Assembly (NCBI RefSeq): GCF_026213295.1
Contig: NC_079425.1
Location: forward strand, 7,199,911-7,263,910
Reading direction: 5' to 3'
DNA from: Gadus chalcogrammus
Taxonomy: Eukaryota; Chordata; Actinopteri; Gadiformes; Gadidae
Length of the DNA: 64,000 nucleotides
Shown here: piece after piece, positions 1-15,464 of the stretch
How positions within the stretch are numbered: position 1 is the stretch's first letter
Layout of the letters: every line of letters begins with the position of its first letter
Program-made: the position numbers and the translations under genes
The notes under the pieces: model-generated
Told to the model about the DNA's origin: nothing
The model's database searches: none
What the model saw: the letters and a program-made list of their open reading frames with translations, nothing else

Positions 1-105
1 ACAGCTAACCGTATAAATTATTCACGTTGTTTCACAACTTGACAATAATATTCAGAATATTTATATATATTGCATGTGATTTTGTCATAGAAATATAAAA
101 ATGTT

Positions 106-2949
<2,844 letters not shown>

Positions 2950-3983
2950 GATGATCAGACGGATGGATACTTGGATGAGAAAAACCTTAGGAGGGTCAGA
3001 AATGAATAACGATGAGTGGCATTAGGCAAAGTTATCGATACCCAACTGTTATCGATACCCAACATTTTTAAACAGTTAACCTATCGATAATATTAGAAAA
3101 ATAAAACAATATATCTGAATGTGATGTTGCGATAGGCCTACTGTATTAAGATGCGTTTAGTTGAATGCACATGGATACTTAAGTGCATAAAATATTTTGG
3201 GACCATAAACACAGCACTGCAAATCTTTTCACTAAGATAAACTATACGGGTGCTATAGATTTAAAAAGCACAGGACGTAGATACAATCTCATAATGTATT
3301 CCTCATGCCTTTTATAAGGCTTCCGTACGGCATCATCAGTCACGTAAGCTACTTACGCATCTATATATATATAGCATTATAATGTTAATAACTGACTTAC
3401 CTTTAAGACTGATTATTTTAACAGTTTTCTGTTACGCGATTATCTGACGTTGGCTTTTGCCGTCATAGTTGCATGGAAATCGACATGACATTGAGGCAAC
3501 AGCATCTTGACCCTCGGTAGAATGTTTTGGAGTTCTCGTGGTGATGTTGTCTGGGCTCAGATTGATAGCGTCATCCGTATGCGACAACTGAGAATAATGA
3601 GGAACCTCCGCGAAGACCAATCAGAAGCGATACTGTAGTTAGGACTGCCCCCATTTAGCATTGTGATACGTAAACTGCTGCAGAAACGTACATATCAAGG
3701 GCTGTGCAACCATGATTAAAGGTCTAACAATGCATGTTTTGTTTGAATAAATATTTCGAACTCCAACACGACGTGTCAATTTATGAAATAATTTAGGTAT
3801 ATGGTGGGTCTATCCTTGGGACAGTATAATGGACATTGTTTTGTACAAGTGTCCGTGTTAGCGCTTCCGTAGCAATAGAGTCCTATAAAGGCAGCAACTG
3901 TCACCCCCTTCTTGAACGTTGATCAGTAGGTCTGTAGAGCTTAACGTGCAAGTCCCTGACTGATTAGCAAGCTTTCTAACACG
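2950..3983. promoter_or_regulatory. Shared divergent promoter region of tfb2m and sccpdh
   Basis: About 1,030 bp separate the two start codons, which point away from each other. Near tfb2m are three TATCGATA palindromes (3033-3040, 3050-3057, 3082-3089). The first two lie in a 17-bp tandem duplication (3031-3047 and 3048-3064). Nearer sccpdh there is an inverted-CCAAT type box, ACCAATCAG, at 3616-3624. No clear TATA box is seen at a sensible distance from either ATG, which fits a housekeeping bidirectional promoter. Start sites cannot be read from sequence alone. Confidence 0.6.
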
Positions 3984-4436
3984 ATGGCAAGTGTTGAAAC
4001 ATCGTCCAGCAGGCCCTACCATATCATTATTTACGGAGCTTCTGGTTTTACTGGTCAGTATGTGGTCGAGGAGGTGGCACGAACGGTCTCGGAGGGTCCG
4101 AGTGGGACCCTGAGATGGGCTGTCGCAGGCAGAAGCAAGGCGAAACTGGAGAAAGTTCTGGAGCAGGCGGCAGGCGCACTGAGTACGTACTTTATTCGTA
4201 TTGTATTGGTTAGTAGACACTTGGACTGTTATCTAGTCAGTGTTTTATGCAATAACTTGATGGTTGAGCTTAACCAAATAAAATGTTAATACTTGATAGG
4301 TCTGTAACATTAACATTCACAAGTCAAGGTTGATAAGGCTTATCTTGCTAAGATGAACGGATAGTACCTTATTATAAACCACGGGCTATATGAATCTTGG
4401 AAAGATGTTGATTGCATCAAAAACTAAAGGATTTTT

Positions 4437-4502
<66 letters not shown>

Positions 4503-7500
4503 CACATTTACATCAGTCAAAATGTGCTTTGCATTCTCCATGTTTCCTTCAAGTAAACAGTTTTCTTTCTGTGGTTTAGGTAAACCAGAGCTGAGGACAG
4601 TAGACATCATTGTGTCAGATGTAAAAGAACCAGACTCATTGGCAGCAATGTGCAAACAGGCTGTGATTGTCCTCAACTGTGTGGGGCCTGTAAGTATTTG
4701 ACTGTGCACATTCAAACCCTGAATGTAGATAACTTTTTCCTTCACATCCAGACATTAATTTCTATGCATGCAACACACCTCTTGGAAACAAATTAATCTC
4801 ACCTCACCGCAGCTCTTGTCGTTTTGTTGCCATGAGATCTTTTTGTTCCATTCTCTCTTCCTATCATTCTCTCATTCACTGAAGCCTTCATTCAAAACCG
4901 AGATGACAAGTCTTATTGTGTTCAGAATGTCACAATGGAAAGGACCATGCAATGTACTAAAGCCCTTTGGGTGCTCTTTTCTGAAATATCTATGGTGCAT
5001 TTAGCAACTGCGACTACATTTTGTTGGTTTCAATAGCTGAATATAAGGTTTCATGGTTTAAATCGACATGAAATCTTTGCCTTGTCTTTCACAACACTTG
5101 TTCTGGTGGAATGACGGGTCAACACAAGATAAGGGATTTGCCTTGGACTGCACCTACTAACGCTTCTGGACAGGTGTTGGATTAGCTCCTAGCTTGTGCA
5201 CTATGGCCAGTTGGCCCAAGATGCAGCAGGGTAACAGTAATGACTCTATCATAGTGGGTGAAAGGTAATTACGACAAAAATGTTGTAACACACTGTGTTA
5301 CAACCAAATTTGTCGCAACAAAAATGCATTCTATGGGCTTGTAACAACAGTATGTGTTATGCGTGCTCTTATCTGTGCTTTTATGATTTTGTGTGCAGTA
5401 CAGGTTCTATGGTGAACCGGTAGTCAAGGCCTGTGTAGAGAATGGAGCCCATTGCCTTGACATCTCTGGGGAGCCTCAGGTAACCATCTGCAGTGACATA
5501 CTTGTCATAATATTCAGATTCTTGATTAAATCTGTATTTATGAAGTAGTTTAATCCTGACTATTGTAGATGGTCACTAGAGTGCTACTATGGTGACAGCT
5601 TTTTGGTAGGTTTTGCCCTTCCCTTAGTAGGATCAGTATGCCATACCTGCATTAACTTAATTTCTCATCATGCAGCGTGCACATTTTCTTTCATCTTGTT
5701 CCTTGGCCACGAAGTAAAAACCTATTCTCCTCTCAGAAAAAAGCCTACCCTGCAGATTTCTGTTAAACGCTAACAGAATGAATAGCGGTTAACAGAAATC
5801 TGCACAGTACACTTTCCTTTAGTGCTGCTATTATTCGTCATCGCTTCTTGTTCGTCATGAACTGAAACACCGTCCCGAGGATTTTTTTAATATTTGGTAA
5901 AAGCTTTCAATGTGCTCGAGGCCAGAGTGATCCGCAGAGAGAAACTTAATGTGTCCTCCCCATATCGGGATGGTCCAAGGCTATCGAGGAACAGCATGTC
6001 TTACAACAACGTCTGCTTACGACAACAAGGTTGTATGAATTTAAAGGGAAGGCACATCTGTCAGTTTTAGCTCCCCTGAGTTAGTTATGTGTTCCGGAAA
6101 ATCCTTACTGCCATCCGAAGAAACAGAATGATGGTATCAATCAAGACGTATTACTGTACTGTTTTAAGGTTGAACATTCTTTCTGTCTGTGCCTAGTTTC
6201 TAGAGGGCATGCAACTGAACTACCACAGCGAGGCAGCTAAGAAGGGAGTGTACATCGTAGGAAGCTGTGGCTTTGACTCCATCCCTGCTGACATGGGAGT
6301 CCTCTACACCAGGGACCAGTTCAGGGGTATGAAAATGTTCATAGACCCCCACACACACACACACATATCCATATACACTTGTGTTTGGATGACAACTACA
6401 CACTGAGAAGCCACCAACGTACCAGCCTTCTATGTTGATCACTTAGAAATGCAAACACTGACCTACTGACCAACCCCTGTCTTTCTTTGAGTCACAGAAA
6501 TGTGTGTTGGATGCCTCATAGACATAGTCGATGTTTGTTATACTTTTTAATTGTTTTTCTCCCAATGGATCATAAACCCTTGAATACTACAAAATGCAGA
6601 GTTTATTTATCTATGTCTCTGTGTTGCCTTGTGTGTGCCAGATCCTATCCTGAAGTGTCTGGTATGGTTGTGATCTGTCTGTATCTACAGGTACACTGAC
6701 AGCAGTTGAAAGCTTCCTCACGGCCAGTGCAGGACCAGAGGTATGATAACCAGATTCCCCGAGACCCCCACCACAAGAACCTCTTTATGTCCGATGTTAA
6801 GTCGGTTCTCTTCCAACCATCATCTTCCTGTCCTGTTTTTAAGCTCTTGTCGGATCCGATTATGTATGCCTTCATCACAAACACAGTCTGAGGCAGCACC
6901 CCAGGATTTGACGACCTTGCCTAAACCTATGTGAATAAACTCCACAGATGCATGGCTAAAGCAAAAACCGTAAATAGTGTATGAAAAATGTAAATGATCC
7001 AAACTATTTTGCCTGTGCCAGGGCGCCAGCATCCACGACGGTACGTGGCAGTCGGCCGTCTATGGTGTCGCTGACGGCGCCAGTCTCCGCAGCCTCAGGA
7101 GGAAGTTCAAATACCAGCCACTTCCTGTAGTCGGGGCTAAGATTAAACGACGGTAATGTCAGTGGATATCTCACTCACTGATCTGTTAGCGTTTCCTTAC
7201 TAGTAACTATTCTTCGCTGGAGACCCCTACATTTCCCTCCCAGCTTTTAAAGCTTGTTTTGACCGTTATTTTGATTGTAATATGTAGTCTTTGTGGGTGA
7301 CTGTTGTGCAGGAGCGCCCTGTTCTACAGCAATGAAGTGCAGCAGTATGCGGTGCCCTTCATGGGCACAGACCCGTCTGTAGTGAAGAGAACGCAGCGCT
7401 TTCTGGCCGAGGAGCAGCAAGAGTCGCCCGTGAGTCCCTCTTTCCTCTCTCATAGGCCCTGTAGGCATGTCTACTGCTTGTATTTTATTCATTGTAACTC

Positions 7501-8765
7501 ATACCATCAAATTGTTTCTAATTTGTATTATTTATTTAAATTATATACCGGTATATGTGAATGGGAGCAGCAATCTTCCATCTGTTTGCATACATGTTGA
7601 TCTGATCAACATATAATTCTAAGATGTAATGTTAATCTATTTGCTATTGGCGACGCAGCTAAAGTAAGTGTTTGGTTTTCTCTGCTGTTCTGCCGCTTAA
7701 AGCACTAAAGAACCTCCTCCCGGTTCGTTAGGTCCAGTATGGTGCATATGCAGGAGTAGGAGGAGTGGGTAACATCATCAAGATGCTGGTTGCTGGCATG
7801 ATGTTCATGTTACTGATCAAGTTCAACTTTGGACGCAACCTACTCATCAAGGTAGTGAGATGCATGGAATGGAAAAACAATATTGGGCTTGAAACAACAC
7901 AATAATCCACCGACATGGAATTCATTATTCTGTCACGTTTCTTCCCCAGTACCCAGAATTCTTCTCCTTTGGTTTCTTCACAAAGGCCGGACCAACCAAA
8001 AGTCAGGTATGTAGAAAGCCAACGGCAGGAAGGAATGTCCTGTAGAGGCCCTGAAATAGTTTAACTTTGCACAAAGGCTGAGAACTAACTGCCTATCTTC
8101 CGTCAATCATTGGAACATAGTGTTCTCTTGGCTGATTTGCAGCTTGTATGCCGTGTTTCAGATGAAGGACTCATCCTTCCAGTTTGCCTTCTACGGAGAA
8201 GGTTACACCGAGGGAAAAGACCCTTCCCAGGGAAAACCTGATGGCAAGATTCGTACTCTGGTCCAGGGGCCCGGTAACTACTTTCATGCGTCGACTATAT
8301 CAATTTTGAAGGGTCAAATGAAGCTCAAAATCCTACATTACCAATGTAGAGAAGTGTCTTTGACTTAATTGAACTGACTTGATGCTTGCTCTCCAATCCA
8401 GAGGCTGGGTATGTAGCTACCCCCATCGCCATGGTACAGGCAGCGCTCACCATCCTCAATGAACCCAATGCTCTGCCCAGGACGTACGTCTGTGCACACA
8501 CACATTTGCTTGCACATACTGAACACATTCACACACTAACATCAACACTATAACCAACCTTTGAATAATTTTCCATTAGCCCTGCTGGTCCCTTATCAGT
8601 GTCTGTCTCTGTCTAATAATTGCTCTGCACACCTGTTGTCCCCCTTGTTTCTTTCACTTCCCACCCGTTTCCAGGGGAGGAGTCTACACTCCCGGAGCAG
8701 CTTTCGGCAAGACTACGCTGATCGACCGCCTCCACAAACATGGCATCCAGTTCTCCGTGAAATAG
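3984..8765 (+). CDS. sccpdh: Saccharopine dehydrogenase-like oxidoreductase
   Basis: Twelve exons: 3984-4182, 4580-4689, 5399-5479, 6197-6326, 6691-6740, 7022-7152, 7312-7429, 7732-7851, 7950-8006, 8162-8273, 8402-8483, 8675-8765. They join in frame to 426 aa, close to the ~429 aa of mammalian SCCPDH, and end FSVK-stop. The N-terminal Rossmann nucleotide-binding motif GASGFTGQ lies at about residues 18-25. Exon 4 holds the conserved GFDSIPADMGVLYTRDQ block. Exon 8 encodes a hydrophobic stretch (about residues 285-305, KMLVAGMMFMLLIKF) that fits the known lipid-droplet/membrane association. The C-terminal TPGAAFGKTTLIDRL block closes the protein. Despite its name the family has no proven saccharopine dehydrogenase activity. 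Exon 1 donor is GTACGT and exon 11 donor is GTACGT. Confidence 0.97.
4439..4500. repeat. (TA)n microsatellite in sccpdh intron 1
   Basis: About 30 TA units lie just upstream of sccpdh exon 2. Confidence 0.97.
5751..5804. repeat. Near-perfect inverted repeat in sccpdh intron 3
   Basis: Two 21-base arms (5751-5771 and 5784-5804) match at 20 of 21 positions as reverse complements around a 12-base loop. The arms begin TGCAGATTTCTG and end CAGAAATCTGCA. It could be a small fold-back transposon remnant or a hairpin in the pre-mRNA. Confidence 0.85.
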
Positions 8766-9864
8766 AGGTTGACTCCTAAACGATGTTGTCCTTCTTCAAC
8801 AGTTGATAAACATGAATTTTCTCTTGATGGATCCCATATGAATCCAAACTGACGTTTAGAATAGTGTAGACCCAAATGAGTACATGAACGAGAAGATGGA
8901 TTTAGCTTGAGTCCAGGCTCCGGAGACGTCCGTTTCCTCCCCTTCTGATATCATTTGATTACCGTAGATTACCGAGTCTCATTTGGTTGAACATGCCATT
9001 GACCTTCTGCCAAATGGACCGCATGCCCATTGCATCATATGTTTACCGGAGAAAAACTGGCATGAAATAGGTTTAGTTGAAGTCTAAAAAACGAATGTAA
9101 AAAATATTTGGAACTCAACTAATTCCTCTCATCATATCGCCACACTGTTCTATATAATTAAGTAAATTGTGTGTGTTTGTGTGTGAGACTTTGCCTCTAA
9201 ACCATACCAAAAGAAGTCCCTTAGGTGACCCTTGTCAGCTTGCATAAATGTTTACAAAGAAATAACATGCAGGATTGAATTTTTTTATTTTGTGTTCTGG
9301 AAGTGGAACACCCTTCTGACTATAACACTATAAAAGTGTACACTGGAGGGCAGTGCTGAGGCTTAATCATCGGGTGCATATGTGTTTGCCCTCTGTTTAT
9401 TATATATGGTTCAATTGGAAAGGCAGATTGAGGGATATGGAAATGTGCCCCTCTCATCAGTGCTTATACATGCCTGGCTAAATGCCCTGGCCGGCTTTCA
9501 ATAATAAACTACATTTTTTGCAAAACAGTTATCACAGGATATGTTTTAACATGCTCATTCCTTGAAAGAAACGACATTGAAATGCATTGACCTGGTGTTT
9601 AAAACCTGTATGTGTATAAAAAAATGGATATATTAAACACAAGTGTCGACAAATGGATTCTGGTTACTTGCGCCATGCAATGCACAAATGGGTCTCAAGC
9701 TATTGCAATGATTTCACAATGAGTGGTTCATTTTTTATTTGGGGTTGGTCTTTTTGCCTGTATATTATTCCTGAATTCAAGTCATATAAAATTGTTCACT
9801 ACTGAAACAATATTTGTCCTGTACAGGCAAATGAAATGGTGATTGATTCCGGTAATCACTTTCA
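8766..9864 (+). other. sccpdh 3' untranslated region and flank
   Basis: There is no coding sequence here. An AATAAA polyadenylation signal at about 9503-9508 would give a 3' UTR of roughly 760 bases. A short TG-rich stretch lies near 9170-9185. I see nothing else of note. Confidence 0.55.
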
Positions 9865-10057
9865 GCGTGTGATTGCCACACACAACACAGGTTAATTAAG
9901 CAATATCAAAAGAGGGAGTGTGCTGTTGTACTGAATATCAGAACGGCTGTGATTCGGTCATAGGTACGTGGCCGTAGACCGAGTGCCGAAGATAATCACA
10001 GCGGTGCTGATGTTCAGTACAACAGCACATCCTTGTGTTGTGTGTTGCAATCGCAGC
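9865..10057. repeat. Long fold-back (palindromic) repeat, MITE-like
   Basis: The outer arms contain GTGATTGCCACACACAACAC (left, about 9868-9887) and its imperfect complement near 10031-10054. The inner arms contain GTGCTGTTGTACTGA (left) and its complement TCAGTACAACAGCAC (right, ending 10027), plus GGCTGTGATT opposite AATCACAGC. The centre is GC-rich and around 40 bases long. This is the structure of a non-autonomous fold-back element. No target duplication was recognised. Confidence 0.7.
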
Positions 10058-10205
10058 TTTTTTATAGCCTAAGGTCAGTTGAGTGACGCTGTTACAAACC
10101 CTCATTTATATTAAGTTGGTATTCATTTTTGGCACCCCCTGCTGGGGAAAGTATTTCTGTTTCACCCTTTCTCCCTGTGGTCGCAGGCTAACGAGTGACT
10201 GCAGG

Positions 10206-10571
10206 CAGGGCCGTCGATAAGGGGTGAAAGGTGATGACGATTCTAGGGGCCCAAAGCCCAGGGGGGGCCCACAAAAACAAAAAAAATATATATATATATA
10301 TTTTTTTTTTATTTTACTACCAGCCCATAGTACTACCATAGCGCCCCCCCCCGTCAACAACTTCTCCCTCGTCACAACAATTGCTCCTTCCACCCCCCCC
10401 CCCCCCCCCCCGGTCAACAATTGCTCCTTCCACCCCCCCCCCCCCCCCCCTCCCGTCAACAATTGCTCCTTACACCCCCCCCCCCCCCCCCCCCCCCCCT
10501 CAACAATTCAGCGCAGGGGGGCCCATCAGTAAATCTTGTCTAGGGGCCCAGGAATCGTAGCAACGGCCCTG
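10206..10571. mobile_element. hAT-type MITE with 8-bp target duplication, filled with poly-C tracts
   Basis: The ends are CAGGGCCGT (10206-10214) and ACGGCCCTG (10563-10571), an inverted pair typical of hAT termini. An identical 8-bp flank ACTGCAGG stands at 10198-10205 and 10572-10579. Second inner arms AGGGGCCCA recur inverted on both sides. The interior has a short AT-alternating stretch (about 10286-10310) and three to four runs of 9-22 C between copies of a TCAACAATTGCTCCTT-like unit. Proline-rich or glycine-rich frames through it are artefacts of these runs. Confidence 0.85.
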
Positions 10572-10579
10572 ACTGCAGG

Positions 10580-12018
10580 CACCGGATACCTCCCTACTTA
10601 AGGAGATTCACCTGCAGTAGCACGCTCTCTCTCTCTCTTCCACCTCCTGAAACCCGAAGGATTGTGCAACCGGCTCCTGTCTTCGCCACCGCCTTCCATG
10701 GTTTCACCATTATCATCCCCTGCGTTGGGATCATGATTGTTGGCCCTTTTGGCCTTTTTCGGATTAATTGACGGGTTAATAATAAACACCCCTGCTTTTG
10801 CTAATACTGTCTCTTGGTCCATTAATTCATGTTCAGCGCCTATCATGGGCCGTAACAGACGCGTAGGCTATATAAATCACGTGGCAGCCTACGCCCGGCC
10901 TCTCAGGATCTTCGAGTGACCGTTGTGACTGGAAGTCATCCAGGAATTCACAACCATTGTTACATTCGTAACTTTGTTCTGTTTAATTCCTTCCTGACTG
11001 CAGTACACAAGGTGGATGACTTATACCAGCAGTGTCACGAGGAACAACACCAACCTATTGGTCAACTGTAGAATCCAAAGGTAGGATAACCGATGCCAGC
11101 ATGGACCCAGAGACCACGTTAAGGCGATAAAACCATGAGAATGTTCAGGGTGCTGTCCAGGATGCTGCCGCACAGACCTCTGATAGTGACACCCCCCTCA
11201 TTGCCTCCCAGGATGTGGCAGATAGATAACATCTGAGGGGGCAGGTTTACCTGCTACGTCATAGACCAACAGCTGCTCTAAAGCCCTGTGATGCCTCAAT
11301 ATGCAGCCGCAATGCTCGGAATGGGCACGGCAAATTGGCCCTCTCCTCCAGCCGGGAACTGTACGGAGGAGGATGGTATGCCCCCAGATCTATGGCCCGA
11401 TGAACATGGCTGGGGTATAAAACCTGGAAGGCAATATTCGGCCACAGTGTAACCCCAGAACCTGCCTTCCAACAAAGAATCGTCGGACTAATAGTGCGTG
11501 GAGTTCACTCACGCTTGGCTGTTGTAATTGCCAAAAGAAAAGCAGTGTTCATTGACATTTATCAAAGTCACCCCTGCCATAGGCTTAAAGGGTGACTCAC
11601 CTGGGACCTGCAGTAGCAGTGGTAGGTCCCATGCTGCAGCACGCCTTATCCTAGGGGTCGTAGCCTCCTGGCACCATGCAGAAACTGCGTCACCCAGTAA
11701 TGCGCCCCGACTGGCCTGCCACCATTGTGGCCATCGTTAAAAGACATGGCCGTCAGGTACACCTTCAAGGTTGAGGCAGCCCGGCCTGCATCAAAAAGAT
11801 ACTGGAGTTACTGCTCCTGTATGTCCTGTAAAGGGAAGGAGAAGGCAGCTGTATGTCCCCGTACCATGTAGAGCCCAGCAGTTAGCATACATAACTCTCG
11901 TGGAAGGAGCTCTTGCATTTCGCAAGGTCTCACAAATTGAGGGCCCGAGGTCAGTCTAGAGTGACCCCTGTCAATGGCCATACCCAGAGTTGATGGAGGC
12001 TTGGAGACCAACCGAGGA
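10580..12018. other. Repeat-derived intergenic DNA, no gene recognised
   Basis: No convincing coding frame is present. The stretch near 10918-10980 (CATCCAGGAATTCACAACC, then ACATTCGTAACTTTGTTCT) resembles the terminal sequence at 38918-38967 of the DIRS-like element further right. So 10.9-12.0 kb may be an old fragment related to a DIRS-type element. The rest is anonymous, with several short CT-rich runs. Confidence 0.4.
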
Positions 12019-13700
12019 TAATAATAATAATAAGAATAAATGAAATTTATATAGCGCTTAATATGGTACTCTAAGACGCTTTACATATTGGCCTATCAAA
12101 ACTATGTAAGACAGACTAGGAATAAAAGAAAAACAGAGGTTAAACATGAAGAATAAGGTGGGAGTTAGGTGGGGAAGGCTAGTGTGAAAAGGTATGTTTT
12201 GAGGGCAGATTTGAAAGAAGAGAGGGTTGGAGAGACTTTGATGTGGGAGGGGAGTGAATTCCAAAGGGTGGGGGCAGCAACTGAGAAGGCCCGATCACCC
12301 CAAGTCCGTCGCTCAGTCCGTGGAACTTGTAGCAGGTTGGCAGAATTGGACCTGAGGAATCGGGAGGGGGCGTGGTGATGGAGGAGGTCGGCAAGGTAGG
12401 GGGGGGCTAGGCTGTTGAGGGCCTTGTAGGTGATGAGTAAGATTTTGTAGTTGATTCTGTGTTTAATTGGAAGCCAATGGAGTTCACGGAGGACAGGAGT
12501 GATGTGTTCTCTGGAGCGGGTACCAGTGAGGAGGCGTGCAGCTGAGTTCTGGACATATTGAAGTTTTTTGAGGACTTTGTTGGTGGTGCCGTAGAGAAGA
12601 CCATTGCAGTAGTCAAGCCTGGATGAAATGAAAGCGTGGATGAGTGTCGCAGCAGCGGTAGTTGACAGGTTGGGGCGGAGGTGGGCGATGTTTCGGAGGT
12701 GGAAAAAGGCAGTTTTGGTAATATGGTTAACATGGGGGAGGAAGGAGAGAGTGGGGTCCAGGATAACTCCAAGGTTACGGATTTTGGTGGAGGGGGTGAT
12801 GGTGGAGCCGTCAATGTTAAGGGTGAAGTTCAGAGTGGAGTGAGTGAGGGTGTCAGGACCAATGATGAGGATTTCGGATTTGTTGGAGTTGAGTTTGAGA
12901 AAGCTGTTTTGCATCCAGGTCTTGATGTCAGTCAAACAGTTGGAGAGGGTTGAGAGGGTGGAAGGACTGATGGTTTTGGAGGGGAGGTAAAGCTGTGTGT
13001 CATCGGCGTAACAATGGAACCGGAGTCCATGGTGACGAAGGATCTGACCAAGAGGAAGCATGTGCAGAATGAAGAGGAGTGGACCAAGCACAGAACCCTG
13101 GGGGACACCGTGGATGAGAGGAGTAGTGGCTGATTGACAGTTGTTAATGGCGATGAATTGATGTCTGTCGGAGAGATAGGATCCAAGCCAGGAGAGGGCG
13201 GTGCCAGTGATGCCAAGGGTGGATTGGAGACGGGAGAGGAGAATGGAGTGATTGATCGTGTCAAAGGCAGCATTGAGGTCAAGGAGGATGAGGATATTTA
13301 GGGAGCCAGTGTCAGAGGATAGCAGAAGGTCATTGGTCACTTTGAGGAGGGCAGTTTCTGTACTGTGTTTGGAGCGGAAACCGGATTGGAAGAGTTCAAA
13401 GAGGTCGTTGGTGTCAAGGTAGGTGATGAGTTGTTTGGCAACAACACGTTCCAGGATTTTAGACAGAAAAGGTAGATTGGAGATGGGGCGGTAGTTGTTA
13501 GGGGAATCAGGATCCAGGCCGGGTTTCTTTAGTACGGGGGTGACTGATGCAAGCTTTAGGGAGGAGGGGACATGGCCGGAGGATAGAGAGGAGTTTACAG
13601 TGTTAGTGATGAGGGTGGAAAGAATGGGGAGACAGGCCTTTAGAAGTGTGGTGGGGAGCGGGTCCAGGAGGATGACACCATATCCATAGTCTCTGGGCTT
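12019..13700 (-). mobile_element. L2-type LINE, 5'-truncated, reverse transcriptase largely open
   Basis: On the minus strand an open frame runs from about 13690 to a stop at 12165, roughly 500 codons. It holds the reverse-transcriptase blocks: YRPISNLPFLSKILERVV, QSGFRSKHSTETAL, LLDLNAAFDTINHSIL, HGVPQGSVLGPLLF, the catalytic YADDTQLY, and the late block ITPVLRELHWLPI. No endonuclease domain remains, so it is 5'-truncated. The 3' tail contains the L2-like TTTATATAGCGCT complement near 12045 and ends in an ATA-repeat at 12019-12034. Because the frame is intact, the insertion is likely fairly young. It is a transposon, not a host gene. Confidence 0.9.
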
Positions 13701-13832
13701 CCCTCAGGGATTCCAGTGACCTGGTCCCTCCTTGGTGGTTGATGTGAAACACTGCCGAGGCGTTTCACATCAACCTCCTTGCATTGCTCCTGAGACAAGG
13801 CAAGAAGTGCGTGGTTAGTGAGGTCCCCCCTT

Positions 13833-15440
13833 ATTATTATTATTTATTTATTTGATTAGGACAGTGCACATTAATCAATATGTCAGCCAGAGCATCAATA
13901 TAAATATGCCGGAGTTAGCTTAATTGCTAATTTTCATCCGTTGTTCTAAGGCAAGTCAAGAACATAAAAACAACATACCAGTATACAAAATAGATTAAAA
14001 AAACACTTTTACACACAAAATAGGTCCCCACATCAAGAGTCCATGTTAAAAAATTAGAATGACCAAAGGTTACATATGAGAGCAGGTCTGGCTTGCTACT
14101 AACCACTGTTTAAGGTTTTTTTTAAAGGTGGTGTAAGTGGCAGTCTCTAACATGTGTTGGTAATATATTCCAGGACTGTGTTCCTCTGATGGACACCACC
14201 ATTTGACCAAATTTGGTCTCGCGGCGTTGTATTTCGCAGTCACCTCTAGTTAGTGCTCGTGTATTTATTGTATAGGATTTCTTCTTTATAAAATTCTGTA
14301 ATGGTGGAGGGGCTAGACCGTTCAGAACCTTAAAGATTAGACCAACATCCAAAAACAGCTGAAAACTATCGAAGTCCATGATTTTGTGTTTATTTGTAAT
14401 TTTACAATAATGGTAGTATATAGGTTTTTTGTCTAGTGTTTTAAGCGTTCTCTTGAATAAAGATTTGATTGGTTTTAAAGTGCTCTCAGATGTATGTGAC
14501 CATGTTGTGTAACAGTACGAGATGTGAGTAAATATCATTGCATGCATATTAGTCTTTGCTGTCTCCATAGTCAGGAAAGGTCTTATATGCTTGAAATTTG
14601 ATAAATTTAATTTAATTGTGTTTTTAACTTTCTTAACATGCTGCTTAAAATTAAGGTTAGAATCGAAGATGACCCCAAGGTACTTAAAATATTCAACCAC
14701 CTCAAGTCTCTCACCACCAACCATGACTGATGGTTGCTGTCCCGCAGTTGGCTGTCGGGAGAACAAAATACAGACAGTTTTCTTTGTATTCAGATGTAGA
14801 CAACAGTTTTGGAGCCAATGGGACACTGGCACCATGGCTCCGGAGTACTGCAGCAGCTTCTTTGATTGAGCTGGCATGACAGTATAATACAGTATCGTCA
14901 GCATATAGTTGCACTTTAATATTTCTACAGACATCTGGTAAGTTATTGACGTACAGGCTGAATAAAACAGGGCCCAATATTGAGCCCTGTGGTACTCCAG
15001 CAGAACAAGTTAGATAAGAAGATAATGAATCACCAATTTGAACTGCCTGTTTCCTGTCTGACAGGTATGATTTCATCCAACAGAGGGCGCTGTTTGAGAA
15101 GTTAAAATGGGTTAATTTGGCAATAAGCAAGTCATGATTGATGGTGTCGAAAGCACGCTTTAAATCTAGAAATACCGCAGCTACAAAGCCGTCTTTATCC
15201 AGCAGGCTTTTTAAGTTTTCCAGGAAATAGCAAGTAGCAGTCTCTGTTGAGTGAAGTTTCCTAAATCCAAACTGCATTGGATGAAGAGTGGCATAGCCAT
15301 TATTTAAGTGTTCTGTCAGTTTTCTGGTAACCCATTTCTCTGCTACTTTGGAAATTATGGGCAAGATACTTATTGGTCGATAGTTCTCAGATTTTGTTTT
15401 GTCCCCAGCCTTAAAGACTGGGGCGACCCTAGCAATCTTC
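13833..15440 (-). mobile_element. Second non-LTR retrotransposon (CR1/L2-like group), frameshifted
   Basis: Two minus-strand frames overlap: about 15440-14711 and 14934-14122. The first carries QFGFRKLHSTETATCYFLE, FLDLKRAFDTINHDLL, AGVPQGSILGPVLFSLYV and the catalytic YADDTVLY. The second carries the post-catalytic thumb (FKYLGVIFDSNLNFKQHV) and the C-terminal block. A frameshift just after YADDT separates them. The 3' tail at 13833-13858 is an ATT/ATTT repeat. A family-level name is uncertain. Confidence 0.85.
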
Positions 15441-15464
15441 CATGTTGATGGTACCGCTCCTTGT

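Noticed and set aside
10106..10532. Proline-rich and glycine-rich proteins
   Set aside because: They are translations of poly-C runs in the hAT MITE.
12169..12953. Plus-strand frames rich in Gly, Glu and Val
   Set aside because: They lie antisense to the L2 reverse transcriptase.
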